The notes under the pieces were generated by a model. It worked only from the letters and a program-made list of their open reading frames with translations, was not told where the DNA came from and did not search any database. From NCBI GenBank assembly GCA_947489195.1, contig CANLCT010000001.1, forward strand, positions 164,228 through 228,227: a stretch of 64,000 nucleotides of DNA, in the 5' to 3' direction. Positions 8,901 to 16,647 of this stretch are shown piece by piece; position 1 is the stretch's first letter, and every line of letters starts with the position of its first letter. The DNA comes from an uncultured Aquimarina sp. (GTDB lineage: Bacteria; Bacteroidota; Bacteroidia; Flavobacteriales; Flavobacteriaceae). Made by a program: the position numbers and the translations under genes.

Positions 8901-10212
8901 TTGATTTTATTTGTTCACCTTCAGCTTTAGCTGTTGTGTGTATATCTGCTAAAATCGGTGAAATATACATTTGTTCAAACCTTACTATTTTTTTCATTAA
9001 AGAAATGATACGATTTACACTTTCTCTGTGTTTGCTTCGATCAGGTTCTTTATCTAAGGTGATATATTTAATTTTAATTCCTTCATTCGATCTTTGTCTT
9101 CTGATAAGCTGTCCGCTTTCACAAAGATTTGCAGCGACAATCTCTTGTAAAGCTAACCCTCCTTTAATCATAGAATTGACTAATGCTTCATCTCTCATTT
9201 GAGCTTCAGTAATAGCTGTTTTCTTTGCATAAAAAGGCATAACTTCTGGATACTTTGCAAAAGTTGCACTTAAAAAACAGCATGCTTTAGTTTGAGGAAG
9301 AACTGATCTCATCCATGTTCCAATATTAGAATCAAATCCCCCTGCCATATGAGATTCATCTAAAACAAAAACTACTCTTTTATACTTATTACTTCCATCT
9401 ACACCTTTATTAATTAAGGCTTCTAGCCACATACGCTTGTATGGGTGGGCTGCTTGGATTTGAGAGTAGGTTGCAAAAATCATATCATATCCAAAAGGTA
9501 AATAGTCAATTGGGCTTTGAATTATTACTTTTTTATTTTCTTCAGGTTTTGGGAGATTCTGATTAGCCTTTCTAAACCAATCAATGACCTCAGTACTCTC
9601 TAATTCATATTCCTCTTCGTTAGTCAATAACTCAAATTGAGCTTTACTAGACATAGGACTAAATATTACATTTCCTTCAGCATCCTTTATTTTTGCATTT
9701 GAATCTGTGTTTAGGATGAATGGGTTAATATTGGGGAAATCGATAGCTTTCAAATCACGATAAATATCAGTGAATAGATCGGGCTTTTTAGTAAAAAAGA
9801 CTGGCAAATACCCTTGTAATACAGCATGTCGAATTACAGCAGCAGCTTGTCTCCCTTTGCCAATTCCAGTTTGATCGGCAATAATGATTCCTTGGTTTTT
9901 TTCGAATTGCTTAAGGTAAAGACCAACAGAATCTATTTGTTCGGCTCCCAAACCTTTCCATAAGGATTTTGTTGAAGAATACTTTAGTTGATCTCTTACA
10001 TAATTGTCAATATTCCCCTTTTCTTTAACTAGACGATTAATAGATTTTTGAACTTCATAGGACATATTCCTTGGGATAAGAGTTCCTATTTTGAAAGTAG
10101 CTTGAGATTTTGGGGTATAAGGAACTAAAGCATTTTCGTTCTCAACAATTGACTTTACCTCTTTCTTAGAAAGACTGTAGTCTTCTTTTATTTCTATTGA
10201 TGGGTTACTCAT
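5956..10212 (-). CDS. Giant strawberry-notch-type superfamily 2 helicase
   Basis: 1418 residues. Motif I is DQTGIGKGRQ (113-122), motif II VFVLDESHMAGG (about 281-292, DESH box), and the second RecA-like domain has INQSGSTGSSAHSS followed by QKRGRINRTGQ (motif VI region, about 690-710). This GIGKGR/GRxxRTxQ pattern is that of strawberry-notch-like helicases, found in DarB-like antirestriction proteins of phages and in plasmids and integrative elements. The C-terminal 700 residues contain no motif I recognise. The gene overlaps the upstream 141-residue gene by 8 bases and the ATPase gene by 4. Likely an ATP-driven DNA translocase acting with the methyltransferase encoded upstream. Confidence 0.85.
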   Translation of the reverse strand: MSNPSIEIKEDYSLSKKEVKSIVENENALVPYTPKSQATFKIGTLIPRNMSYEVQKSINRLVKEKGNIDNYVRDQLKYSSTKSLWKGLGAEQIDSVGLYLKQFEKNQGIIIADQTGIGKGRQAAAVIRHAVLQGYLPVFFTKKPDLFTDIYRDLKAIDFPNINPFILNTDSNAKIKDAEGNVIFSPMSSKAQFELLTNEEEYELESTEVIDWFRKANQNLPKPEENKKVIIQSPIDYLPFGYDMIFATYSQIQAAHPYKRMWLEALINKGVDGSNKYKRVVFVLDESHMAGGFDSNIGTWMRSVLPQTKACCFLSATFAKYPEVMPFYAKKTAITEAQMRDEALVNSMIKGGLALQEIVAANLCESGQLIRRQRSNEGIKIKYITLDKEPDRSKHRESVNRIISLMKKIVRFEQMYISPILADIHTTAKAEGEQIKSKPRGLGVKQSPYFSKVFNIIDQMLFSLKVKDVANFTLKLLKQDKKVVIAFKSTMGSFLKDLNLVSGDEIPREDLDFIRTLTRGLDSLFFYNYTQIDGTKTKEKIELEDLPESGQEEYKDLKNQIILEASGLNISPIDELIHLIQKNKKPKHLGGHKHSNFKVTEVTGRNQRVNLSEETPYIEAFRSNTEKSFRLFNNGDFDVLLINQSGSTGSSAHSSKDFKDQRQRAMIIHQFELDINIEVQKRGRINRTGQIILPEYYYITSDIPTERRLMTMLKSKLKSLDANTTGSQKTNDDTLKSADFLNKYGDIAAWNWINENKGFLEQLGHPTYVKKTDKYGNVNFERQESKEGAIRQLTGRAGLLKVEDQEALYNDLLERYNHQVIIEKQQGTYDLESEFLPLDAEIKKRFLYLKGKGGNTPFGKDTHRDLTIINNLKRPYTKEQLDKQLQKVLNGEKPSQILLKFEDKLNQEYPELIEKRKAKLLKVIKQLEQDRNKLAKRGSGKDQKTNDKINVEWDRHETLIHKKTSELATYIASLENIQRTISRFINFWNIGDVVKIPFIGSLLEPSWGVFLGVHIGSKKDNPYTYSNIKFRFAVADGRKLLTYSLQPSEQPFISQIYTISKDIKQDEIQHVQLEWNSIIKKASSKREKRHILTDNLVGASDIIGSQNKLIKFNTRDGLIKNGILMHRDFGNDDSIDKAMLPISEAFKMIKNLEIDNFFVDHGLSFRIKRISTNYFQVFLKKSELYKASIDPQLRRIIKKEDQQASDELAEFVQNAGEMTAGLHINKLEEFLKKLDDYGLKFLGEAIEIQDWEKENKEDWESNTSTSEKIYKYELSREYGQGSNPSNGFISYEEPNKEFPFGVVVYDRFLLDKERYNYSLIPIFRDVEEPYTSWKQAIIDSKLRDDFDDIVSKASEQMLNEAINNLGTFIFNNSHEDGNPEFVFGRYTVQQLGRVFFEDLVAPIADIDELINQLQLSLV

Positions 10213-10630
10213 TATTAAAGCTGCTTAATGTTTCTAGATAATTTCTTAATGTGGTAGTTGAATATGTAGTTAAGATTTCTTCTTGAGACATTCCTCTTCC
10301 AAAAAACAAGGTGTCTTTTCCCAAGTTATCTTCTTTTAAGTACCAATTCTCCTTAAGCCTTGCAAAAGCAGATTGCATTACGTCGGTATGAATAACAAAA
10401 TTTGACATTTCTTCAATTGAATTACCCTCAGTGTATGTGATGCCTAAATAATCTTCAATAAGAGCTTTAGGATTTTCTCCTTCATTTAATGACTGCTCTG
10501 TTAATGTTTGAATATAAAAATGTAATGCAGCTTCATGATCTTCAAATTTCTCAAAATCATCTGTGTTTGATACCATGAATAAACGTGCCGATAAATCGTC
10601 TGGCATTAATTGATTGTTGTAGTAAATCAT
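10205..10630 (-). CDS. Small acidic protein between methyltransferase and helicase
   Basis: 141 residues, acidic (many Asp and Glu), probably all helical, with no membrane segment or Cys motif. The start shares one base with the stop of the methyltransferase gene (TAATG-type junction), and the end overlaps the helicase gene by 8 bases. It is therefore made from the same coupled message as both. No family recognised. An adaptor or inhibitor joining methyltransferase and helicase is possible, but this rests only on position. Confidence 0.6.
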   Translation of the reverse strand: MIYYNNQLMPDDLSARLFMVSNTDDFEKFEDHEAALHFYIQTLTEQSLNEGENPKALIEDYLGITYTEGNSIEEMSNFVIHTDVMQSAFARLKENWYLKEDNLGKDTLFFGRGMSQEEILTTYSTTTLRNYLETLSSFNNE

Positions 10631-12942
10631 TACTTTATTTCTATTTTAAGTTGCTTTATGAGTGTAGGTATACTTGGTCTTATATGAAGTTTTACACGCT
10701 CCCATAATTCTTGAAATGTTTCGACAATTTCTTCTAATTGTGGGGCATCAGGTTTATGAGGAGAAATACCTTCAGGGATTTCTTTCCTTCCATTTATTAA
10801 GATTAACATAGTCCTAGTTACAGCTCCTTGTTTATTGTAAAGCTTGAAACTATTCATGTTTATAATATCATCAACATAATAGTGCCTATACAGCCAATTA
10901 AAAAATGGGCGATATTTTGCAAAAAGACCTCTTTCATCGTAGTAAATGTGTCCCATCAATATAATGGCTGATCTACCTCCATCGTGCATGCTATTCAATG
11001 CTATTGCAGACATTAAATGTTCTAATCGTAAATGTCTTGGAAGAATATAATGCTTGCCAAAATACTTTTGAATTAATCGCATCTTATCAAATTCACTGGC
11101 TTCCCATTTAGCAAATGGAGGATTTGTTACTACAACATCGTACACTCTATCCATTGATGAACTAAAAGGCAATGAAGCATTCCAAGTTGTAATCGAACCG
11201 AATTTTTGATATTCAAGAGACTTTTTTCTACTACTATCTATTTCGTTAACATGGGTTTTTTGAGGGTTAGCTCCGATAACTAAAAGCCCATTTCCTGCAC
11301 TCGGTTCAAATATCATATCAGCCCAACTCATCCCCGTATATTCTGCAATTATTGCCCCAATTACACATGGTGTAGAATATTGCTTATAAAGTTCTTTACT
11401 ACTATCTGAATAATCGTAAGTGGGTTGAATATTATCCCAAAATTGAACCATCTTGAGCAAACGTTTTTCAAAAGAAATAGAGTCATTATATAGTTGCTTA
11501 TACCACAACAACCAGCTTAGTTCAACTGCTTCCCAAAGTGCACCAAGACTTGGGCTTCCTACAGTTTCTTTTAGTTTTTCAATTTTCTTTTTGCTTAGTC
11601 GCTCACCTTTAGCATAATGTTCATGCATAATGGCTATAACTCGGTCTAAATAATCCTCTTTTTTATCTTCAATAATTTCAGAAATAACAGGCATATCTTC
11701 CTCATTTTCTACGAGTGAAATTATTTCCTCAAAGTCATTATTCTCCTTGTAATTTTCTAAATATCTTAGAGACTCTTGATAATTTTGAACTTCCCAATCT
11801 ATTCTTTGAAGATTTTCTTTAGAAGCTTTATCTGTTTTTGGTTTCCCTGTTTTTTCATTCAAATATTCTTCTCTATCATAAGCAAACTCTAAAAGTTTTT
11901 CTTTTATGATAGAAATACCTTTGTCAATATCAGCTACAGGTCTATCATGTGATGCAACTGCCCACCAGTTAGGGGTATATGATAAGTGATTCAGTTTTCT
12001 TTCCAAAGAAGATACACTTTTGTATCCTGTATGAATGTTTACATACGGGTAATCTCTATCAGTTGGGAAGCCTATTTCCTCAAATATTACTTCCCCTCTT
12101 TTTTCCCATACATCTAGCATAGAGGCTCTATGAATCTGCATACCGTAATCGGTAGGATGAGACAGTTGCATTAATTGAAATAATTGTATTGCAGGCGTGT
12201 TTAATAATTTAGAATCTTGAATTTCATAAAGCTCTGGAAACTTAAATTTCAAAAAGTTTGTATCACTTATAGATACTCCACCTGACTGAAATGGCTCATT
12301 TGCATGTATAGGTACGAGAACATTGTCCACCCTGTTGCCATAGACCATTATATCCTTAGAAATAGATTTACTGTTTGTAATAGATTTAGGTTTTTCTTTG
12401 TTTATCTCTTTAGCAGGCTTAAATGAAATTTCCTTATTTAAAGATTCTTCTTTTAGGTTAGAAGTGATCACTTTTTTTTGGGCTAGTAGCACTCTTGCTT
12501 GTTTTTTATAGTTCCTAGGATAAACTTTTATTGATTTAAGAGAATCCCCATATTTAGACTGGGCGTATTTTTTTGCAATTTCTGTAGCTACTTTTTTATA
12601 TGAATCAAATAAAACAAAGCTTTCTTCTATATCTTCATCATTACTCTTGAGGATAAAAATTACTAGACTGAATTTATTACTGTTGATATTGCTTTGATTT
12701 GCATCAAAAGAAGGTGCTAAGGAGAGAGATTTCCAATCTCCTCCTTTAGCATAAACTTCTTCAATGCCTTTAGCATAATTAATATAAGCAGGATGGTTAT
12801 CTCCATACCAGTGCTTATCATCACTAAAAGATTCTTTAAATCCTATTTCTTTTAAATAAGAAACAAGCTCCTTAACGGGTAGTTCATCAAATTGAAGTTC
12901 TACCCTTTTTTTATTGAGGTTTATTTTAACTGTAGCGGTCAT
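10630..12942 (-). CDS. N6-adenine DNA methyltransferase with large N-terminal region
   Basis: 770 residues. The C-terminal third carries the S-adenosylmethionine motif IFEPSAGNGLLVIG (about 545) and the catalytic motif VVVTNPPFAKW (about 605), the NPPF signature of N6-adenine (gamma-type) methyltransferases. The first 530 residues have no clear match; they include a Lys-rich linker around 160-195 and probably supply target recognition or protein contacts. No restriction endonuclease is encoded beside it. It lies at the head of the coupled block methyltransferase, small acidic protein, helicase, AAA+ ATPase. It could modify element DNA as self-mark or act as a solitary modification enzyme. Both SAM-binding and catalytic motifs look intact. 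Confidence 0.85.
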   Translation of the reverse strand: MTATVKINLNKKRVELQFDELPVKELVSYLKEIGFKESFSDDKHWYGDNHPAYINYAKGIEEVYAKGGDWKSLSLAPSFDANQSNINSNKFSLVIFILKSNDEDIEESFVLFDSYKKVATEIAKKYAQSKYGDSLKSIKVYPRNYKKQARVLLAQKKVITSNLKEESLNKEISFKPAKEINKEKPKSITNSKSISKDIMVYGNRVDNVLVPIHANEPFQSGGVSISDTNFLKFKFPELYEIQDSKLLNTPAIQLFQLMQLSHPTDYGMQIHRASMLDVWEKRGEVIFEEIGFPTDRDYPYVNIHTGYKSVSSLERKLNHLSYTPNWWAVASHDRPVADIDKGISIIKEKLLEFAYDREEYLNEKTGKPKTDKASKENLQRIDWEVQNYQESLRYLENYKENNDFEEIISLVENEEDMPVISEIIEDKKEDYLDRVIAIMHEHYAKGERLSKKKIEKLKETVGSPSLGALWEAVELSWLLWYKQLYNDSISFEKRLLKMVQFWDNIQPTYDYSDSSKELYKQYSTPCVIGAIIAEYTGMSWADMIFEPSAGNGLLVIGANPQKTHVNEIDSSRKKSLEYQKFGSITTWNASLPFSSSMDRVYDVVVTNPPFAKWEASEFDKMRLIQKYFGKHYILPRHLRLEHLMSAIALNSMHDGGRSAIILMGHIYYDERGLFAKYRPFFNWLYRHYYVDDIINMNSFKLYNKQGAVTRTMLILINGRKEIPEGISPHKPDAPQLEEIVETFQELWERVKLHIRPSIPTLIKQLKIEIK

Positions 12943-13005
12943 AGTATTGACTTATTCTCGAAAAATAAGCCATTGTAAAACCTGTTGCTAGGAACAAATT
13001 TGTTC

Positions 13006-13614
13006 TTAAGTACCCTTAGAAATTTTCACTTGAGAAAGTGAAACTCTTCTTTGATTATCTTTCTCGTAATTTCCATATGTATCGGGATACCAGTTTTCTT
13101 GTTTCTTATGTGCTGATATATGTCCATTGAGCTGTTTTGAACTATTAAAAGCTTCATTACATTCTGGACATAAAAAAGGTTTTACCTCAATAGAAATTCC
13201 CTCTTTTAAAAGTGCGTCAATTCGCATTGCTTCTAGCGAAGCTTCGCTATTAACATCAGTGTTTATAGGTGTTTCGAATTTATCACTAGAATAAAATAAA
13301 TGAGAAAAACTAAATATTGTACCTGACAACATAATGCAAATTAAAATAGCACTCCATACACTTTCTGGATAAAATTGATAAACTAAGTTATGAGCTAGAG
13401 TACCAAAAAAGTATGCATAAGCAACTTTTTTCCACCCCTTAACAGTAAAAATTAAAACTGCTAAGTCGATCCCTAAAGCATATGACCAAGACCACCAAGG
13501 TGAAACATACTGACTATTTATTTTAAAAACATAAACTGTATGTGCTATTTGTGGTACTAATAATAACGACAAAGCAAAAATTCCAAAGGCTTCATTCAAA
13601 ATAAACTTCTTCAT
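13006..13614 (-). CDS. Four-helix membrane protein with a classical C2H2 zinc finger
   Basis: 202 residues. Residues 1-110 contain about four hydrophobic helices (near 8-30, 42-60, 64-80 and 86-107). After a polar linker, residues 149-169 form a C2H2 zinc finger with Cys149, Cys152, His165 and His169 and the hydrophobic residues Phe156 and Leu162. The spacing C-x2-C-x3-F-x5-L-x2-H-x3-H is exactly that of the classical eukaryotic (Kruppel-type) finger, not the C-x2-C-x9-H form of bacterial Ros/MucR proteins. The finger should face the cytoplasm if the helix count is right. Tethering DNA or a protein at the membrane is inference. The membrane half somewhat resembles DUF2637-like proteins of plasmids. 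Confidence 0.7.
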   Translation of the reverse strand: MKKFILNEAFGIFALSLLLVPQIAHTVYVFKINSQYVSPWWSWSYALGIDLAVLIFTVKGWKKVAYAYFFGTLAHNLVYQFYPESVWSAILICIMLSGTIFSFSHLFYSSDKFETPINTDVNSEASLEAMRIDALLKEGISIEVKPFLCPECNEAFNSSKQLNGHISAHKKQENWYPDTYGNYEKDNQRRVSLSQVKISKGT

Positions 13615-13636
13615 ACAATTCCTCCTTTAGAAATAG

Positions 13637-13924
13637 TTAATTATTTGAAATTTGAAATTCTCCTAATGATTTTTCATTTCCTTCGAAAAAACGAGCTAAT
13701 AGATTTCCACTTTCTTTATCATATATATCAATTGTGCCAGCTAGAACTCCATATTCTTTAATTTTTTTATGAAAGCGTTGCAGTCCAAGTTGTCTATCCT
13801 TTTGTTTTGAATATTTGTGCTTCCAATCTATGGAATACATTGTCCTAACATTACCGTCCTTAAACCAAACTATCATTTTTGTAGCCGAGTCTTTACCTAA
13901 TTTCCAACCTGTGTTTTTATTCAT
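13637..13924 (-). CDS. Small basic protein of unknown function
   Basis: 95 residues, basic in the first 60 (many Lys, Arg and Trp), with a strand-rich pattern (KMIVWFKDG, TIDIYDKESGNLLARFF). No signal peptide or membrane segment. The start overlaps the stop of the upstream gene by 4 bases, and the gene lies 22 bases before the membrane zinc-finger gene. No family recognised. Confidence 0.55.
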   Translation of the reverse strand: MNKNTGWKLGKDSATKMIVWFKDGNVRTMYSIDWKHKYSKQKDRQLGLQRFHKKIKEYGVLAGTIDIYDKESGNLLARFFEGNEKSLGEFQISNN

Positions 13925-14409
13925 TTCTTAAAATATTTGATTAATTTTTTTAATGGAATACTCTCTAGGGGAGTACTATAACTGTAGGACTGTACTCGAA
14001 TTTCATCATTATGAATACCTATGCGAATGCGTAAATACTCCAATGGAATATGCTCTTTACTAGAGTATTCTTTCAGGTACGTTTTAACGCCTAAAACCAC
14101 TTTATTTGAAATAGAATCATCTAAGGTGATTAATGAAATATCCATAAAAAAAGCAGCTAATTCTTTTGGATTTAAAAGAATCAAAGCCCTACTACCATCG
14201 TGTAAAAAAGCACGTACACCTTCTCTGTGTTGAAACACTCTTAAGTGTAATTTATCTCTAGGAATACGGAGTCTATCACTGTACCACTCTGCATGTTTCA
14301 ATATGTTTTGAGTAACACTTTTTTCATAACCGAAGACATCTACAGTCAAATCGGCAACTGCCTCCTTAAGCTTTGAGCCTAGGGCAGTTTTTCTTCTTAA
14401 CAAGTTCAT
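13921..14409 (-). CDS. Uncharacterised protein
   Basis: 162 residues, basic, mixed alpha/beta, without membrane segment. The sequence contains the regular strands LHLRVFQHR, ALILLNPKEL and LRIRIGIHNDEIRVQSYSYS. It follows the Rep-like gene by 5 bases and overlaps the next gene by 4 bases, so it belongs to the replication-proximal end of the operon. I do not recognise the family. Confidence 0.55.
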   Translation of the reverse strand: MNLLRRKTALGSKLKEAVADLTVDVFGYEKSVTQNILKHAEWYSDRLRIPRDKLHLRVFQHREGVRAFLHDGSRALILLNPKELAAFFMDISLITLDDSISNKVVLGVKTYLKEYSSKEHIPLEYLRIRIGIHNDEIRVQSYSYSTPLESIPLKKLIKYFKK

Positions 14410-14414
14410 ATAGA

Positions 14415-15650
14415 TTAATTTAAATATTTATAGCTATCTAATTGAATAACAGATGCATGAAAAGCTTTTAATAGTTCTGGGTTGCCTAGTTTTCCTAAAC
14501 GAGTTTCGCACTCTCTGAATATTTCTAGACTAGGAAGTCTTTTATGTTCTGGTTTATCTTCGTTACGCTGAAATTTGCGAATCTGTGCCTTAAGAATCAA
14601 TTTTAAACGCAACGCTTCTTGTTGAGCTTTTTGTTTGAAATACCAATTTCTTGTTCCTTTAAATCCATATGGGTTATTAAGATCAAAATATTTGTTAGGT
14701 AGTTGCACATATCTATTTTCAGGATTTTTAGAAATATATTTCCTAACAAGATCAATACGATCAATATATACTTGATGAATCCTGTTTAATTCTTTCTCGC
14801 TTTCAAAAGGCAAATACCAATTTAAAATATGCTCTTTAGCACTTTGCTTTTGAAAGTTTGTTAAATGATATTCCAGATAGATTGTGTTTTCAGCATAGTT
14901 CCAAAGTTTTTCGGAAAATCCAATTCGGGAGGCAGAAAGAGCCACATTGTCAAGTGTTTTTTTGTCGCACTCTTCAATTGTGACCCGTTTTTTCTGCGCA
15001 TTTCCCTCTGCATCTTTGGATTTTTCGGGGCATTTTTCCTCTGTGTATCCTGAAAATTTGTTACTAGTAGCGTTGCGTGACTCACTTTTGGCTGTGAGTG
15101 GTAGCGAACTCATTTTTTTCGACAACTTATCTACTTCTATTAATATATTAGTTTTGTAACTATTGTTACTAGAATCTGTATGTAGACAATTTGTCGTATT
15201 ATTTTTTTTAAAACTTTGATTTTGAGTTGTTAATGAGTTTTGCTCTAAAGGGGGAGTTTTCTTCTTATTAACAGGTTTTTTATTGTTTACTAACAATATT
15301 TGCTGATTTATAAAAAGCTCGTAAGAAGAATTACTTCCATGCCATATTTTATTAGTTATAAAACCTGCTTCCTGAAGACGTTTAATGTGTCTTTGGATAG
15401 TGCGAGTGCTTGCATTACACATTCGCGCTAGTTGAGCATTATTGGTTCTTAAGGGAGGTAAATTATCTAAATCAAGAGTAGAGATGTTATTCGCTTTTAT
15501 TAAGGTAAGCGCATATATCTTAATTAGATTTTGTGCAGTTAAAACAATTGCTTGTCTAATTTGTTCTGCTAAAAATGTGGTCTTTTCATTGTAAGTTTTA
15601 ACATAGTTATCTAAAGCGTTAAAACTTGTGGAATAATTTATTATAGTCAT
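14415..15650 (-). CDS. Winged-helix protein, probable replication initiator or regulator
   Basis: 411 residues. The N-terminal part (about 60-115) is a winged helix: LRTNNAQLARMCNASTRTIQ is a helix-turn-helix, followed by RHIKRLQEAGFI and a wing. This is the form seen in Rep-like and DnaD-like proteins of plasmids and integrative elements. The middle 120 residues are polar and low in complexity (Asn, Ser, Lys), and the C-terminal 170 residues are helical and basic. An imperfect dyad lies just upstream (15656-15699) and could be its binding site. As the first large gene of the operon it probably controls replication or expression of the element. Rep identity is inference from domain order and position. 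Confidence 0.6.
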   Translation of the reverse strand: MTIINYSTSFNALDNYVKTYNEKTTFLAEQIRQAIVLTAQNLIKIYALTLIKANNISTLDLDNLPPLRTNNAQLARMCNASTRTIQRHIKRLQEAGFITNKIWHGSNSSYELFINQQILLVNNKKPVNKKKTPPLEQNSLTTQNQSFKKNNTTNCLHTDSSNNSYKTNILIEVDKLSKKMSSLPLTAKSESRNATSNKFSGYTEEKCPEKSKDAEGNAQKKRVTIEECDKKTLDNVALSASRIGFSEKLWNYAENTIYLEYHLTNFQKQSAKEHILNWYLPFESEKELNRIHQVYIDRIDLVRKYISKNPENRYVQLPNKYFDLNNPYGFKGTRNWYFKQKAQQEALRLKLILKAQIRKFQRNEDKPEHKRLPSLEIFRECETRLGKLGNPELLKAFHASVIQLDSYKYLN

Positions 15651-15655
15651 TAATT

Positions 15656-15699
15656 ACGACATGGTGGTAATATCAGTTTTTCCTGTAATTACCTGTCGT
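15656..15699. promoter_or_regulatory. Imperfect dyad upstream of the Rep-like gene
   Basis: ACGACA...GGTAAT (15656-15671) is mirrored by ATTACCTGTCGT (15688-15699), with 4 extra bases in the left arm and a 16-base centre. It fills the gap between the HTH gene and the Rep-like gene. A binding site for either protein (operator or origin element) is inferred. Confidence 0.5.
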
Positions 15700-15726
15700 A
15701 TGTACTTAGTGCTTTTTTAGCATCTT

Positions 15727-15999
15727 TTAAATTACAGCTACTTGAGAGTTTTTAGTTCTACTAATAAGAGCATTTTGTTTTTGAAACGTTTTGCTTCTAA
15801 TCTCTTCCTTTTCTTTTACACATTCTAAGCACAAATGATAGAGTTTTGCTGTATTACTTGGCTTAATTTGATTTTCGTTAAAAAATTTTGATACTGTCGG
15901 TCTAGATAAACCTGATTTATTTGTTAAAATTGAAATGGGATTGTCGTACAACTCTCTCATTTTTTGGATTATCTGACTCATTTCTACGTTTAAATACAT
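15727..15999 (-). CDS. Small helix-turn-helix regulator
   Basis: 90 residues. Residues 22-45 (ILTNKSGLSRPTVSKFFN) form a Cro/LacI-like helix-turn-helix with recognition helix SRPTVSKFF; the basic C-terminal tail has no known domain. A second in-frame ATG at 15981 gives MSQIIQKM, but the ATG at 15999 lies 24 bases from a good -7 promoter box and is preferred. The gene is divergent from the plus-strand regulator/excisionase/integrase set, a typical position for a master switch between maintenance and excision. It is followed, 76 bases later, by the Rep-like gene. Confidence 0.7.
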   Translation of the reverse strand: MYLNVEMSQIIQKMRELYDNPISILTNKSGLSRPTVSKFFNENQIKPSNTAKLYHLCLECVKEKEEIRSKTFQKQNALISRTKNSQVAVI

Positions 16000-16022
16000 A
16001 ATAAATAAGTTAATTCTTAAGG

Positions 16023-16030
16023 CAAAAATA
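16023..16030 (-). promoter_or_regulatory. -7 promoter box (TATTTTTG) of the HTH regulator and element operon
   Basis: On the minus strand TATTTTTG matches the Bacteroidota -7 consensus TAnnTTTG exactly, 24 bases before the start at 15999. Several TTTTTG runs lie upstream but not at the ideal spacing, so the -33 box is uncertain. Confidence 0.5.
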
Positions 16031-16183
16031 CTGTAAATAATTAAACAAAAATGACAAAAATGAAATTTTTCATAAATTAAATGTAATATTTTTATAAATT
16101 CGCCCCTAATTTTTCAAAAAATTAACTTTAGTTAACTATAATAAAATAAAAATTAAACACAAAATATAATTGTAGGAATAACC

Positions 16184-16207
16184 AAACTGCCTTTAGTCAA
16201 GCAGTTT
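16184..16207. promoter_or_regulatory. Inverted repeat AAACTGC / GCAGTTT in the divergent control region
   Basis: AAACTGC (16184-16190) and GCAGTTT (16201-16207) form a perfect 7-base stem around a 10-base centre, about 80 bases upstream of the plus-strand gene at 16289. The same CAAACTG and CAGTTTA half-sites recur before the excisionase-like gene (16605-16636). This suggests a shared operator, although a simple hairpin is possible. The rest of the 16000-16288 gap is very AT-rich, with a further 14-base dyad (TTAACT TT AGTTAA). Confidence 0.4.
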
Positions 16208-16288
16208 AAATAAAATAATTAAATCCCCCCCCAAAAAAAATGAAGAATATTAATACAGGATAAACATAAATAAATTTATTTCATACTA

Positions 16289-16570
16289 ATGAACAATAGT
16301 CCCAATTTAACAATTACAGAAAAAAAAGGTGAATGTGAATTAACTTCTGAAGAAGAAAAAATACTGGAAGCTTTAAGGAATGAAAAATTTTCAAATTATA
16401 AAGTCGTTAAAAGAAACGGTATAATAGAAATGATTGAATGTACAGAGCGTATAGTCGAGAAAAAAAGAATAGTAAGTATTTTGTCTGAACACAATTTTCA
16501 GAATTTAGAGATTAAAACTGCTAACGGAAAAGTTGTTCTAATTAATAGAACTATTAAAACAAAATTTTAA
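16289..16570 (+). CDS. Small uncharacterised protein, first of the integrase-side genes
   Basis: 93 residues, charged, no membrane segment. Residues 20-90 show helix-strand repeats, with two related phrases, KVVKRNGIIEMIE and EIKTANGKVVLIN, suggesting two copies of a small beta motif. The gene is divergent from the HTH regulator and reads towards the excisionase-like gene 77 bases downstream. Its ATG lies about 50 bases after a C8A8 homopolymer tract (about 16225-16240). I do not recognise the family; a control function is inferred from location only. Confidence 0.5.
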   Translation: MNNSPNLTITEKKGECELTSEEEKILEALRNEKFSNYKVVKRNGIIEMIECTERIVEKKRIVSILSEHNFQNLEIKTANGKVVLINRTIKTKF

Positions 16571-16604
16571 AAAAGCTGAATAACAGCTAATAGTCCATAC
16601 GTGC

Positions 16605-16636
16605 AAACTGACCATAAAAATGGAGGTTCACAGTTT
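16605..16636. promoter_or_regulatory. Inverted repeat before the excisionase-like gene
   Basis: AAACTG (16605-16610) pairs with CAGTTT (16631-16636), and ACCAT (611-615 of this kilobase) can pair with ATGG inside. It ends 11 bases before the TTG start at 16648, so it may act as an operator or hide the start site in RNA. It shares half-sites with the repeat at 16184-16207. Confidence 0.4.
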
Positions 16637-16647
16637 ATTGAACTATT

